A DNA stretch of 64,000 nt from an uncultured Monoglobus sp. (GTDB lineage: Bacteria; Bacillota; Clostridia; Monoglobales; Monoglobaceae), in the NCBI GenBank assembly GCA_947628795.1, contig CANRBF010000001.1, positions 62,001-126,000 on the forward strand. Direction: 5' to 3'. This document shows positions 26,120-35,727 of the stretch, one piece after another. Below the pieces are notes generated by a model. That model worked only from the letters and a program-made list of their open reading frames with translations, made no database searches and was not told the origin of the DNA. The position numbers were made by a program, and so were the translations under genes. Each line of letters starts with the position of its first letter. The stretch's first letter is position 1.

Positions 26120-26905
26120 TTACACATTGAACCATTCGGAGATCACTTTTATAACTCCGTTTTCCTCGTTTGAGGGGGCTATGTGCTTGGCGGCCATGCG
26201 CAGCTGCTCGTGGCCGTTGGCCATCGCGAAGCTCTCGCCGCACTCGTGGAGCATCTCAAGGTCGTTCAGATAATCGCCGAAGCACATGCACTCGTCCTTC
26301 TCGTATCCGCAGACCTCCTGTATCTTTTTCACGGCCGAGCCCTTGGACACGCCGGTCTTCATCACGTCCACCCAGTTCATGCCCGAGACTATGACCTGCG
26401 CCCTCTCGTATTCGGGCAGCTTTTTGAAAATATCGTCAAACGCGTTTCCGTATGTAAATATGGCGATCTTGAGAATGTTTTTCGTCTCGCAGTAGTCTAT
26501 CAGATCGGGCACGGTGTCGAGGCGCCTGTAATACTTTTTGACCTCGCCGATCCCCTGGCCGCTCCGCTCAACGTACGCGCTGTCCTCGCAGCAAAGCACC
26601 GGATAAACCCCCGGCATGCGCCTGGCGCGCTTTATCACATCCTTCGCGGTCTCGGCGTCAAGACAGTCGCGAACGATTATCTTCTCATCCATCACCACAT
26701 AGGCCCCGTTTTCCGCTATATACATAAAATTGCGGCTCACCGGCTCCAGCTGAGCTTTAAGCTGATAATACTGCCTGCCGCTGGCGGGAGCAAACACCAC
26801 TCCCTTACGGTTCAATCTGTCAACTATCTCCTTCAGTCCGTTAGGCAGTTCCTTGCGGCAATTGAGCAGTGTGCCGTCCAAATCGCACGCAATAAACCTT
26901 ATCAC
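26120..26905 (-). CDS. Cof-type HAD-superfamily hydrolase
   Basis: Started at GTG 26905 with GGAGTGG seven bases upstream (a TTG at 26920 lies inside that site), the protein has 261 residues. HAD motifs are clear: IACDLDGTLL (motif I, nucleophile Asp near residue 6), VFAPASGRQY (motif II), Lys in KTGVSKGSAVKKI (motif III), and CMCFGDYLNDLEML (motif IV). Cof-type members dephosphorylate sugar phosphates, flavins or pyridoxal phosphate. The substrate cannot be read from the sequence. It is a single-gene transcript with its own terminator. Confidence 0.9.
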   Translation of the reverse strand: MIRFIACDLDGTLLNCRKELPNGLKEIVDRLNRKGVVFAPASGRQYYQLKAQLEPVSRNFMYIAENGAYVVMDEKIIVRDCLDAETAKDVIKRARRMPGVYPVLCCEDSAYVERSGQGIGEVKKYYRRLDTVPDLIDYCETKNILKIAIFTYGNAFDDIFKKLPEYERAQVIVSGMNWVDVMKTGVSKGSAVKKIQEVCGYEKDECMCFGDYLNDLEMLHECGESFAMANGHEQLRMAAKHIAPSNEENGVIKVISEWFNV

Positions 26906-27020
26906 AATTAACCACTCCAAATTTCAATATTGTTTTTATATCAGTCTAATATATATCATATAATACCTACTAAAGTCAAGTGAATAACTGCTCAAAAATC
27001 TTGTGAAAAATGCCGCGTTT

Positions 27021-27716
27021 TTAGTCTCTAATGCCATCACCCAGTTTTGAAACCGCCTTTTTTTCAATTCGGGAGATATATGAGCGCGAAATTCCGAGCA
27101 TTGCCGCGATCTCGCGCTGAGTCCTGCATTTGCCGTCGATAAGTCCGTAGCGCAGCACTATTATTTTTCTTTCGCGCGGGGTCAGCTTGTCGCTCAGATT
27201 TTTATAGAGCTTTTTAACGCTGCTGCCCATGCATATCTTGTCAAACACGTCGCTGTCGTCGTTCTCCAGAACGTCCATAAGCATGATGGCGTTGCCCTCC
27301 TTGTCGGTGCCTATCGCGTCGCTCAGCGACACGTCGTTGCGGCTTTTTTTGCGGCTCCTGAACATCATCAATATCTCGTTCTCGACGCATCTGGCGGCGT
27401 ATGTCGCAAGACGCGTGCCCTTTGACGGGTCGAAGCTCGATATTCCCTTGATGAGCCCGATCGTGCCTATCGACAGCAGGTCCTCGCTGTCGCTTCCGCA
27501 GTGGACGGCGGCGGAATATTTTTTCGCCACGTGCGCCACAAGGCGCAGATTGTGCTCGATCAGCTTGTTTTTAGCCTCCTCGTCGCCCTCGGCCATACGG
27601 CGCAGATATTCTTCCTCCTCCGCTTTTTTGAGAGGCTTGGGAAATGAGCTCTGCCCCGAGATATACGACACCAGAAGTATAAGCGAATGTATCAGCGAAT
27701 TTAAAAAAGCAAGCAT
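27021..27716 (-). CDS. sigK: RNA polymerase sporulation sigma factor SigK
   Basis: The 231-residue sigma-70 factor has an N-terminal hydrophobic pro-sequence (MLAFLNSLIHSLILLVSYIS), the hallmark of pro-sigma-K/E. Region 2 follows (LIEHNLRLVAHVAKKY, DLLSIGTIGLIKGISSFD, TRLATYAARCVENEIL), then region 4 (LTPRERKIIVLRYGL and TQREIAAMLGISRSYISRIE). The sequence is closest in style to SigK, which directs late mother-cell genes during sporulation. It is continuous here, not split by a skin-like element. A GGGGTG ribosome binding site precedes the ATG. Confidence 0.88.
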   Translation of the reverse strand: MLAFLNSLIHSLILLVSYISGQSSFPKPLKKAEEEEYLRRMAEGDEEAKNKLIEHNLRLVAHVAKKYSAAVHCGSDSEDLLSIGTIGLIKGISSFDPSKGTRLATYAARCVENEILMMFRSRKKSRNDVSLSDAIGTDKEGNAIMLMDVLENDDSDVFDKICMGSSVKKLYKNLSDKLTPRERKIIVLRYGLIDGKCRTQREIAAMLGISRSYISRIEKKAVSKLGDGIRD

Positions 27717-27782
27717 TTTATCACCCCGATATAATTTTCGCGCAAACGCGTTTTAATTATATTCGGCGATATAACAAAAAAT

Positions 27783-27800
27783 GCCCGCCAACCGGCGGGC
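27783..27800 (-). terminator. Terminator of nrdD-nrdG
   Basis: GCCCGCCGG TT GGCGGGC is followed by six T on the minus strand. Confidence 0.9.
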
Positions 27801-27957
27801 CGTTCCCGCCCAAAAAACTGAGCGGAGCGCAAAACTCAAAATGCTGTAGGCGAGCAGGACTTCCGCAGTGAAGTTCAGCCGCATCGCCTTCTTTTTCGTT
27901 ACATCCCTGACACATTTAACAGTCCGTAAATCGCCACCAAAAATATCCACATTGTTA

Positions 27958-28446
27958 TTATCCGTTTTTCAAACGCAGTATTCGCTGATTTCTTGAGCCG
28001 CGAAACGCGAGCGATATGTCCTTTTCGGCTTCGATAAACTCTCCGTCCACAAGCACGTCGATCATCGAAAGCATTTCATCGGTGCACTCGCATCTCGCGC
28101 GGCTCTCGCCGAGCAGATCGGTCTCGTATGTGTACCCGGTGTAGCACCAGATATTTTTTTCGGGAAAGCGCTCTCTGACGCGCCTTAAAAACGGAGTAAG
28201 CCCCCGCTGGTTCGACGGCTCGAACGGTTCGCCGCCCAACAGCGTAAGACCGTTTATGTAGGGCTTGTCGAGCATCTCTATGATCATGTCCTCTGTTTCC
28301 CGCGTGAAGGGCTTTCCCGCGTCGAAATCCCAGGCTATCTCGTTAAAGCAGCCCTTGCAGCGGTGGGTGCAGCCCGACACAAACAGGGAGACACGAACGC
28401 CCTCCCCGTTTGCTATATCAAAATTTTTTATCTCACAGTAATTCAT
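27958..28446 (-). CDS. nrdG: Anaerobic ribonucleotide reductase activating protein
   Basis: The protein is 162 residues from ATG 28446, which overlaps the nrdD stop in TAATG. It is a radical-SAM enzyme: SGCTHRCKGCFN (about residues 25-36) carries the CxxxCxxC iron-sulfur ligands, and TLLGGEPFEP (about 70-80) the SAM-binding GGE motif. It generates the glycyl radical on NrdD. The family-typical length and the coupled start rule out the longer upstream frame. Confidence 0.95.
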   Translation of the reverse strand: MNYCEIKNFDIANGEGVRVSLFVSGCTHRCKGCFNEIAWDFDAGKPFTRETEDMIIEMLDKPYINGLTLLGGEPFEPSNQRGLTPFLRRVRERFPEKNIWCYTGYTYETDLLGESRARCECTDEMLSMIDVLVDGEFIEAEKDISLAFRGSRNQRILRLKNG

Positions 28447-30629
28447 TACAGATGAAGTACCCTTTCCTTGATTTCCTGCGTGCGTCCCTGGTTCCAGAAC
28501 TGCGTTCCTATATATCCGCAGGTGCGCCGCGCGACGTTCATCTTGTTCTGGTCGTGGTTGTGACAGCTCGGGCACTCCCATATGAGCTTGTCATCGTCGT
28601 TTACTATCTGTATCTCGCCGTCATAGCCGCAGACCTGACAGTAGTCGCTCTTGGTGTTGAGCTCGGCGTACATGATGTGGTCGTACAGGAACTTGATGAC
28701 CTCAAGCACCGCCGGAATATTGTTCTGCATGTTCGGCACCTCGATGTAGCTTATGGCGCCGCCGGGTGAAAGCTCCTGGAACCGCGCCTCTTTTTCAAGC
28801 TTTGAGAACGCGTCTATCGGCTCGGTCACATGGATATGGTAGGAGTTGGTTATATAGTTCTTGTCGGTCACGCCTTTTATAATGCCGAAGCGCTTTTGCA
28901 GGCATTTGGCGAATTTGTATGTCGTGGATTCAAGGGGCGTGCCGTAGATCGAATAGTCGATGTTCTCGGCTTCCTTCCATTTTTTGCAGGCCGCGTTCAG
29001 TCTGCGCATAACTTCAAGGCCGAACTCCTCGCCCTCGGGCTCGGTGAGCTTTTTGCCCGTGACCTCATACACGCATTCCCAAAGACCCGCGTAGCCAAGC
29101 GATATCGTGGAATATCCTCCGTAGAGCAGCTTGGTGATCGGCTCGCCCTTTTCAAGTCTCGCCAGCGCGCCGTGCTGCCAAAGGATAGGAGCCACGTCCG
29201 AGAGCGTTCCCACAAGGCGCTCGTGGCGGCACCGCAGGGCTTTGTGACACAGCTCGAGCCTCTCGTCGAGGGTCTCCCAGAATTTTTTCTCGTCCCCGCC
29301 GTTTTCGATGGCGGTGCAGGCGACGTCAACAAGGTTGATCGTGACAACGCCCTGATTAAAGCGGCCGTAGTATTTCGGCTTGCCGTTTTCGTCAACATAC
29401 GGCGTCAGGAAGCTGCGGCAGCCCATGCAGGTGTAGCAGTTGCCGTCGCCGTTTTTGTCGATCTTGAGACGCAGCATCATCTTTTCGGATATATAGTCGG
29501 GCACCATGCGCTTGGCGGTGCATTTCGCCGCAAGCTCGGTCAGGTACCAATAAGGCGAATCCTCGCGTATATTGTCCTCCTCGAGCACGTATATCAGCTT
29601 CGGGAACGCGGGAGTTATCCAGACGCCCGCCTCGTTTTTAACGCCCTCGATGCGCTGCTTGAGCATTTCCTCTATAACGAGGGCCAGATCCGCTTTTTCT
29701 CTCGGGCTCCGCGCCTCGCCGAGATACATGAATATCGTCACAAAAGGCGCCTGACCGTTGGTCGTCATCAGCGTCACAAGCTGATACTGGATCGTCTGAA
29801 CGCCGCGGCTGATCTCAAGCTTTAAGCGTTCCTCCACGATCTTGCTCAGCTTTTCCTCGGAGCACTCGGCTCCGATCTCCTCAAGCTCTTTTTCGAGCTG
29901 CTTTCTTATGGTCTGCCTCGACACGTCAACAAACGGAACCAGGTGCGTCAGGCTTATGCTCTGGCCGCCGTACTGGTTGCTGGCGACCTGCGCTATTATC
30001 TGCGTCGCGATATTGCACGCGGTCGAGAACGAGTGCGGCCGCTCGATCATCGTCTCGCTGATGACAGTGCCGTTCTGGAGCATGTCCTCGAGATTAACCA
30101 GATCGCAGTTGTGCATATGCTGAGCGAAATAGTCCGAATCGTGAAAATGGATAATGCCGTTTTTATGCGCCTGAACAACTTCCTCGGGCAGAAGCAGTCT
30201 TTCGGTTATGTCCTTGCTGACCTCGCCCGCCATGTAGTCGCGCTGAACGCTGTTAACTGTCGGGTTCTTGTTGGAGTTCTCCTGCTTAACTTCCTCGTTG
30301 TCGCACTCAAGCAGGCTGAGTATCTGATTATCGGTCGTGTTTGTCTTTCTCACAAGGTTTCGCGTAAAGCGGAAGCGAATATAGCGCTTCGCTATCTCAA
30401 ACGCGCCGTGGCTCATGATCTCGGTCTCGACCAGCTCCTGGATCTCCTCGACCGACAGAGCGCGGTGCATATTGGCGCAGTATTCCTCGACCGCCTTGGC
30501 TATATCGTCTATGTCGCGCTTTGTCAGCTCGTCTTGGTGGTCGCCGGCGAATTTCGCCTTGCTGACCGCCGCTTTGATCTTGCCGGAGTCAAATGTCACT
30601 TCAGAACCGTTTCTTTTAATAATCTTCAA
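28446..30629 (-). CDS. nrdD: Anaerobic (class III) ribonucleoside-triphosphate reductase
   Basis: The TTG start at 30629 with AAGGGG upstream gives 727 residues beginning LKIIKRNG. An ATP-cone domain (about 1-95, KIIKRNGSEVTFDSGKIKAA) comes first, then the catalytic barrel, a C-terminal zinc site (CQVCGYDGE and CPSCHN) and the glycyl-radical loop RRTCGYIGTQFW near the end. It reduces ribonucleotides to deoxyribonucleotides without oxygen. It is coupled to nrdG. A promoter and two NrdR-like boxes lie upstream (30662-30754). Confidence 0.96.
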   Translation of the reverse strand: MKIIKRNGSEVTFDSGKIKAAVSKAKFAGDHQDELTKRDIDDIAKAVEEYCANMHRALSVEEIQELVETEIMSHGAFEIAKRYIRFRFTRNLVRKTNTTDNQILSLLECDNEEVKQENSNKNPTVNSVQRDYMAGEVSKDITERLLLPEEVVQAHKNGIIHFHDSDYFAQHMHNCDLVNLEDMLQNGTVISETMIERPHSFSTACNIATQIIAQVASNQYGGQSISLTHLVPFVDVSRQTIRKQLEKELEEIGAECSEEKLSKIVEERLKLEISRGVQTIQYQLVTLMTTNGQAPFVTIFMYLGEARSPREKADLALVIEEMLKQRIEGVKNEAGVWITPAFPKLIYVLEEDNIREDSPYWYLTELAAKCTAKRMVPDYISEKMMLRLKIDKNGDGNCYTCMGCRSFLTPYVDENGKPKYYGRFNQGVVTINLVDVACTAIENGGDEKKFWETLDERLELCHKALRCRHERLVGTLSDVAPILWQHGALARLEKGEPITKLLYGGYSTISLGYAGLWECVYEVTGKKLTEPEGEEFGLEVMRRLNAACKKWKEAENIDYSIYGTPLESTTYKFAKCLQKRFGIIKGVTDKNYITNSYHIHVTEPIDAFSKLEKEARFQELSPGGAISYIEVPNMQNNIPAVLEVIKFLYDHIMYAELNTKSDYCQVCGYDGEIQIVNDDDKLIWECPSCHNHDQNKMNVARRTCGYIGTQFWNQGRTQEIKERVLHL

Positions 30630-30661
30630 TTTCTTACATCCCCTTTTCGCATCTGCAATCA

Positions 30662-30690
30662 ATAATAGCACATCTGATTTTAAAATGCAA
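30662..30690 (-). promoter_or_regulatory. Promoter of nrdD-nrdG
   Basis: TTGCAT (30685-30690), a 17-base spacer and TATTAT (30662-30667) on the minus strand, about 30 bases before the TTG start. Confidence 0.7.
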
Positions 30691-30707
30691 GGGTTTTTTT
30701 GTTAAAA

Positions 30708-30754
30708 ATACCAGATATTGTGTTTACATTTATATTACAGCACAATATGTGATA
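30708..30754. promoter_or_regulatory. Tandem NrdR-box-like sites
   Basis: ACACAATATCTGGTAT (30708-30723, minus strand) and AGCACAATATGTGATA (30739-30754, plus strand) each match one half of the NrdR consensus ACACWATATATWGTGT well. Their centres are 31 bases apart, the three-helical-turn spacing typical of NrdR operators. They sit upstream of the nrdD -35 box. Confidence 0.5.
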
Positions 30755-30800
30755 TTTTCCGGACGACGGCGTTAAAACAACAGCTCCGTGCCGAAGCGGT

Positions 30801-31412
30801 GTGGCGGGGCATGACATCAACTGCCGCTGCTACATCGAGCATGACCGGCTGACCGCCGAGGAATACGCCGCGGCCGTGAAGAAACAGAGCAATAAAACTG
30901 TTGACAAATCCGCTGAAAATGGTATAATAAAAGCAAAGGACAGTAAAATAATGAATATTAATAACATTGACAGCCCAATTGAGCAACGAAATACAGGAAA
31001 AGGAAACCCCAACGCAATACTTCATCTTGATAGACCGCTTAATAATAGACAACAGAAACTTCTCGACCAATTACCAAGTTATGATAGTTCGGTGACGGTT
31101 CGGAAAAAGTCTGTTAATATGAGAGACTTAGCGGCGATAACAGCACAAACCGGTGACGAGTTTGCAATGTTTACAAAAGGCGGTGAACGCCTTGTTATAC
31201 GCGGTGACAGTAATTCAGTAAATGTAGACATTGAACGTGCCAAAGAATTAAGTAAGCAGGGTTACAAATGGAGCGGACATACACATCCGGGTGTTGGTCG
31301 TAACTGTTTAATGGCGTCGCGGGGTGATAAAGATATTTTAAGATGTTTTAAGCAGGAAGTCGTGTATATTTATAATTCGCAAGGTTCTTACTTAGAATTT
31401 GGAAAGGAGTAA
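30801..31412 (+). pseudogene. Truncated MuF-type phage protein with JAB-like polymorphic toxin domain
   Basis: The frame begins after a stop at 30750 and reads GHDINCRCYIEHDRL, the Cys-rich C-terminal signature of MuF head-morphogenesis proteins. A roughly 150-residue domain follows with TGDEFAMFTKGGERLVIRGD, WSGHTHPGVGRN and SRGDKDIL. Glu, His-x-His-Pro and Ser-x-x-Asp in this order resemble a JAMM/JAB metalloprotease toxin domain, though the spacing between His and Ser is longer than canonical. The large N-terminal MuF portion is missing, so this is a toxin tip without its carrier; translation could still begin at GTG 30801. The companion gene begins five bases after the stop. Confidence 0.6.
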
Positions 31413-31416
31413 TAAT

Positions 31417-31689
31417 ATGTGTCAAAGATTTGACGAGTGGGCGAACGAAATTAAAGAGTATTGCGATAAAAATAATCTTAGTTTTGAAAAAGCTAAAACG
31501 ATGTCACAATCATCCAACAAGACTATGCTTCTTTTACAGTATTATGACCCTAATTCCGAAAGCGTTAAGCGCGGTATGGGTTTGTTGGACGAAACACCCA
31601 TGCCAGCCGTTTTATGGGTGACTAAAAACGGTGATAAATTAGATTTTGAACAAACGGAATATACACAAAAATATCTTGCTGTAAATTAA
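31417..31689 (+). CDS. Probable immunity protein for the MuF-linked toxin
   Basis: The protein is 90 residues from ATG 31417, seven bases after AAAGGAG that lies in the toxin gene's last codons. It is small and acidic, with helical and beta patterns (MCQRFDEWANEIKEYCDKNN; PMPAVLWVTKNGDKLDF). No family was recognised. Tight coupling behind a polymorphic-toxin-like domain is the usual arrangement of immunity genes, and that is the only basis for the call. Confidence 0.5.
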   Translation: MCQRFDEWANEIKEYCDKNNLSFEKAKTMSQSSNKTMLLLQYYDPNSESVKRGMGLLDETPMPAVLWVTKNGDKLDFEQTEYTQKYLAVN

Positions 31690-31877
31690 AGTGAAATTTA
31701 ATATGCACAAATCGTATCACAGCGGCCTCGGCGGCAACGGGGCGATTACATTATTGCAACCGCCGTTTTTACGCGAAAACCATATTTAATAACAGTATAT
31801 TTTGACTGACATTTGACTGACATTATATTAAAAAATATCGAATTTTATCAAAAAACATAAAACAATTTAACCTATGA

Positions 31878-31920
31878 AAAGTGCCGAAAACACGTTGATT
31901 TGACGTATTTTCGGCACTTT
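31878..31920 (-). terminator. Terminator hairpin after tRNA-Ser
   Basis: AAAGTGCCGAAAA and TTTTCGGCACTTT form a 13-base-pair stem just downstream of the tRNA on the minus strand. Confidence 0.75.
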
Positions 31921-31926
31921 GGCCTT

Positions 31927-32019
31927 TGGCGGAGTTGGTGGGATTTGAACCCACGTGCCCGGCTTTACGGACAACACGATTTCCAATCGTGCTCGTTATG
32001 ACCACTTCGATACAACTCC
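31927..32019 (-). tRNA. tRNA-Ser (GGA anticodon)
   Basis: The minus strand begins GGAGTTGTATCGAAGTGG and ends CCAACTCCGCCA. The acceptor stem GGAGTTG/CAACTCC, anticodon loop TTGGAAA with anticodon GGA, a long class II variable arm, the GGTTCAAATCC T-loop, discriminator G and an encoded CCA are all visible. Confidence 0.95.
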
Positions 32020-32186
32020 GTAACCATAAAATATATTATTAAATTTTCCGCTGTGAATCACAGCAAAATCTATTATACCATAAATTTTTAAAAATGCAAG
32101 AGTTTTTTTTAAATTATTTTAAATTGGGATAATCGACGTTCAGCTGCCACAAATTTATTAAATTAATCAAAACCATAATTAAACTG

Positions 32187-32215
32187 TTGACAAAACTCGA
32201 ATAACATGATATAAT
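32187..32215 (+). promoter_or_regulatory. Promoter of the SLH-GT80 gene
   Basis: TTGACA (32187-32192), a 17-base spacer and TATAAT (32210-32215) lie about 55 bases before the ATG at 32273. Confidence 0.85.
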
Positions 32216-32272
32216 CACATGTGTAGTAAGCAATCATATGTTTACTCAAAATATTATAATTAGGAGGTTTTT

Positions 32273-35200
32273 ATGAAAAACTCAAAAAAATTAATTTCTC
32301 TGATCCTGGCGATCGCCATATTTGCGTGCATTTTTGGCGGCGCGGCCGTTTCAGCAGCCGGATTCAGTGACACAAACGGACACTGGGCAGAGAAAGAAAT
32401 CGACAAATGGGCTGACCGCGGAGTTTTAAGCGGTTACAATGACGGAACGTTTTTGCCTGACAATAACATAACCCGCGCCGAGATGGCAAAGGTTATAGTG
32501 AGCGCCATGGGCGGAGGCGTCGTTTCCGTTGATGACATTTTCACGGACGTGCATCGTGGCGAATGGTACTATGATCCTGTTTCAATAGCCGCGGCCTCGG
32601 GTTACGTGAACGGAGACACGGACGGAAGATTCAGACCGAACGACTGCATAACCCGCCAAGAGGCGAGCGCGATATTTGCCAGAGCTTACAAAGTTACGGG
32701 AGGCTCAAGCGTCGGACAGTTTACCGATGCGGTATCGATAAGCGATTGGGCGGTCGAGTACGTTTCGGGCCTGGTAGATTCGGGGATCATCAAGGGTTAC
32801 GAGGACGGAACTTTCAGACCGCTTGATAACATAACCCGCGCCGAGGTCGTTGTTATGCTTGATAGGCTAAACGGCGGCTCCGAGCCAGCCGGCACAACGG
32901 CTCCCGAAAGCGCCTCCGCATCTACGGCGGCGCCCGAGCAGGCTGCCGCAGCGACACCTAAGGCAACCGCGTCGTCAATGTTTGGCGGCGGAGGCAGTGG
33001 CGGCGGCGGTGGAGGCGGCTTCGGCGGCACAACGCAGCAGTACACCGTAAAATTTGCGGACGGCGGCGAAACTCTTTCAACGCTCAGAATTACCGAAAAA
33101 AGAAAACTGAGCGCGAGCCAGATCCCCGAAATGAAAAAAGACGGATACGCGTTTGTGGGCTGGTACACCGACAGCGCTTTCGGCGGCACCGCAGTCGATC
33201 CGACCGATATAGCCGTGACAAGCAACATTACTTTCTATGCCCGCTGGCTGAAGGACGGCGAAACGGTTTATCAGACAGTGACCTTCAATTACGGCTATAT
33301 GCCGCCGTATGTGAACAGCGAAGTCCCGCTCAACTCGGTAATTGATTTTGAACCCGCTGAGCGTCCGCATCATACATTTGTCGGCTGGAACACCAAGCCG
33401 GACGGCAGCGGCGAGACTATTACCTTCCCGTATACCGTTACAGGCGATGTGACGATCTGCGGTATATACAAGGTTGACGAAGGAGTTCCCGTAATAAATG
33501 AGATAATGACCGAGGACGCGGAAGTCAGCGGCGCTGTAGTTAAATCCGAGGCTGTTACGGGTATGACGGATATAACGGCGGATGAAACATTTGCGGTTGA
33601 AATAACGCCCGAGCATCCCGAGAGCTATGTGCTTTCCGATATAAGCGGGATCAAGCTTGAGGTCAAGTCGGCGGACGCCGAGGCAAAAACTTACGAATTT
33701 GTACGAGGCGAGGACTATACCGTGACATACGGTGATGTTGTTTCTTTCGGAGGCACCCGCGAAGTTACTCTTGTTATCAAGCTGCCGTCGGCCGAAAAAC
33801 TCGGCATAACCGAGGATACCGCAAATACAATTATCATAACGCCACTGTTTACGGCTTTTGAGCAAACGCCTTCCGAGCCCACGATCGAGCCTTCGAGCGA
33901 GCCATCGACCGAGCCTTCGATTGAGCCATCGACCGAGCCTTCGATTGAGCCATCGACCGAGCCTTCAAACGAGCCTTCGAATGTGCCCTCGATTGAACCT
34001 TCGAGCGAGCCCTCGACCGAGCCTTCGAATGTGCCCTCGACTGAGCCTTCGAACGAACCTTCGAGCGAGCCATCGACCGAGCCTTCGATTGAGCCCTCGA
34101 CCGAGCCTTCGAACGAACCTTCGAGCGAGCCATCGACCGATCCTTCGAGCGAACCCTCGACCGAGCCTTCGAACGAGCCGTCAAACGAGCCTTCGAACGA
34201 GCCGTCAAGTATGCCCTCGACGGTTCCGACTGCCACGCCCGATGCTGATCAACTTTTGCTGGACGAGATCGAGGCGATAGCGGCAAAGACCGATGTCGGC
34301 GAAAAAGACGAAGACTTTACCGGAAACATTAACGTATATATGAACTGGGGCACGGTAAGCCCGCTTTACTCGCTGCTTAACGTGTATACGGATATAGACG
34401 AGGCTGAAAAAGAGGGAAGAGAACCCACAAAGAGCTTTATGTGGTATGAGCGCGCCGCGACAGCGAATGAAAAGCTGCTGCCCGAAAATGTGACGCTGAT
34501 GAACAAGATCGACGCCAAGTACAACGGCGGCGCGAATAACGCCGAAAACACCAAGCAGTGCATGGGATTTTTCAGAAAGGTTTTCGAAACATATCCCAAC
34601 GCGCACTACACGCTGTTTACCGACGATTTGAGAGCGCAGTATGAGTTCATGATGATGAACTACAACGGAGTGCCCAAGGAACAGTACAATGTTGTGCTGG
34701 GAACCGACGGTACGGCGACTTACTCGATGATAAAGAATTATCTCTACAAAAATTCCGATCCTCAGGATGTGGATCAGGTGATGGGAGATATTAACAGTAA
34801 TTGGGATCTTTATGCCTATTGGTACCACGAGTACCAAAAAAGAATATCAAATCATCGGGTCGACCAAGACAGATTTATTAATAACTTTATGGGCGCATGC
34901 TTCGTAATGTGGGAGCAGGCCGCTCAGGACAATGTTGAATACTGGATACAGTGGCCGCAGCTTATGGTGTCGGATGTCGAGGGGCTTAATGAGGTAATGA
35001 GAAGCAAAATGCACCTTGTGGAAAAGCACCACAACGACATGTATGCCGCGCTTACACCCGAATCGAAAAAAGCGTTTTTGAATCTGGTACTTGCGGGATC
35101 GTTCAGAGACACCGATTATCCCATAGACACGGATTTTAAAGCGATGTATGACGAGCAGTATTTTCCCGGTTACAGCGATGGCAAGAAGTTTATGATAATA

Positions 35201-35617
35201 TCGGGAACCTCTAAGTCGGGAGAGAACCCCGAGTTCGAAAAGAGCGTCGAGGCGGTAATGAACTACTTCGGAGATGAGTATACATATCTTTATAAGCCGC
35301 ATCCCGCCTGGCCCGCGTCGACCATATCCGGACGCAAGGAGTTCCTCGACTCAAAAGGTATCAAGGAACTGCCGGCGCAGACGCCGATGGAAGTAATACT
35401 TTGGACATATCCGAACGTGAATGTGGGAGGATACAACAGCTCGCTGTACATGTCGGCAACAACGCCCGGACAAGTAAAATTCTTCCTGGCATCGGGGCCC
35501 GAGGCATTATCGGCGCCGCTTCCCGATCTCTATGATTTGGGATATTACGACGACGCGATATTCTTTAACCCCGACCCGATTCTTCCGGACCCCGCGAAAT
35601 CAGCCGAGATCAATTAA
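32273..35617 (+). CDS. SLH-anchored exported protein with GT80 sialyltransferase-like domain
   Basis: The 1,114-residue protein starts at an ATG behind AGGAGG. It has a signal peptide (1-30, ending VSAAG), three SLH domains (about 31-200, with ITRAEMAKV and ITRAEVVVM signatures), a Gly-rich hinge, InlB-like repeats (about 270-430, FVGWYTD and FVGWNTK), a SEPSTEPS linker (about 540-655) and a roughly 455-residue C-terminal domain. That domain matches the GT80 sialyltransferase pattern as known from Pasteurella and Photobacterium enzymes. It has an Asp-Gly in [10 protein letters not shown] (about 810), a LTPE...F segment, [12 protein letters not shown] (about 1007), PAQTPMEVI (about 1039) and [12 protein letters not shown] (about 1048-1059). 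These supply the expected Asp, His, Glu and Ser-Ser positions for CMP-sialic acid binding and catalysis. A sialyltransferase fixed to the outside of a Gram-positive cell wall is unusual. The assignment rests on motif order, not a search. Confidence 0.75.
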   Translation: MKNSKKLISLILAIAIFACIFGGAAVSAAGFSDTNGHWAEKEIDKWADRGVLSGYNDGTFLPDNNITRAEMAKVIVSAMGGGVVSVDDIFTDVHRGEWYYDPVSIAAASGYVNGDTDGRFRPNDCITRQEASAIFARAYKVTGGSSVGQFTDAVSISDWAVEYVSGLVDSGIIKGYEDGTFRPLDNITRAEVVVMLDRLNGGSEPAGTTAPESASASTAAPEQAAAATPKATASSMFGGGGSGGGGGGGFGGTTQQYTVKFADGGETLSTLRITEKRKLSASQIPEMKKDGYAFVGWYTDSAFGGTAVDPTDIAVTSNITFYARWLKDGETVYQTVTFNYGYMPPYVNSEVPLNSVIDFEPAERPHHTFVGWNTKPDGSGETITFPYTVTGDVTICGIYKVDEGVPVINEIMTEDAEVSGAVVKSEAVTGMTDITADETFAVEITPEHPESYVLSDISGIKLEVKSADAEAKTYEFVRGEDYTVTYGDVVSFGGTREVTLVIKLPSAEKLGITEDTANTIIITPLFTAFEQTPSEPTIEPSSEPSTEPSIEPSTEPSIEPSTEPSNEPSNVPSIEPSSEPSTEPSNVPSTEPSNEPSSEPSTEPSIEPSTEPSNEPSSEPSTDPSSEPSTEPSNEPSNEPSNEPSSMPSTVPTATPDADQLLLDEIEAIAAKTDVGEKDEDFTGNINVYMNWGTVSPLYSLLNVYTDIDEAEKEGREPTKSFMWYERAATANEKLLPENVTLMNKIDAKYNGGANNAENTKQCMGFFRKVFETYPNAHYTLFTDDLRAQYEFMMMNYNGVPKEQYNVVLGTDGTATYSMIKNYLYKNSDPQDVDQVMGDINSNWDLYAYWYHEYQKRISNHRVDQDRFINNFMGACFVMWEQAAQDNVEYWIQWPQLMVSDVEGLNEVMRSKMHLVEKHHNDMYAALTPESKKAFLNLVLAGSFRDTDYPIDTDFKAMYDEQYFPGYSDGKKFMIISGTSKSGENPEFEKSVEAVMNYFGDEYTYLYKPHPAWPASTISGRKEFLDSKGIKELPAQTPMEVILWTYPNVNVGGYNSSLYMSATTPGQVKFFLASGPEALSAPLPDLYDLGYYDDAIFFNPDPILPDPAKSAEIN
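33877..34221 (+). repeat. Tandem repeat coding for SEPSTEPS linker
   Basis: A 12-base periodic repeat (GAGCCTTCGACC type) encodes Glu-Pro-Ser-Thr/Asn/Ile units between the InlB repeats and the GT80-like domain. It closely resembles 5657-6107. Confidence 0.9.
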
Positions 35618-35663
35618 AACAAAAAATAACGAAACGCTCAATATCGTATCGCTATTGTAATTG

Positions 35664-35691
35664 CGGCGGCACAGCTGATGCTGTGCCGCCG
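35664..35691. terminator. Hairpin between the convergent SLH-GT80 and pgsA genes
   Basis: CGGCGGCACAGC TGAT GCTGTGCCGCCG is a perfect 12-base-pair stem in the gap between convergent genes and probably terminates both. Confidence 0.75.
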
Positions 35692-35727
35692 TATTATGCG
35701 TTAACCGCGGTATTATATATTCGAATA

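Noticed and set aside
24843-26120. Possible serine riboswitch or T-box before serC
   Set aside because: The leader after the promoter at 25986-26014 is short and shows no T-box sequence or conserved riboswitch core.
27899-27952. A 17-residue hydrophobic ORF (MWIFLVAIYGLLNVSGM) just after nrdG
   Set aside because: There is no ribosome binding site and no opposing promoter; too little evidence to call a gene.
28830-30665. Long plus-strand frames opposite nrdD
   Set aside because: nrdD is clearly identified on the minus strand; the opposite frames are by-products of codon bias.
33715-34286. Minus-strand frames ([11 protein letters not shown] and RSKARSRA types) over the SLH-GT80 linker
   Set aside because: Same reason: antisense or shifted readings of the SEPSTEPS tandem repeat.
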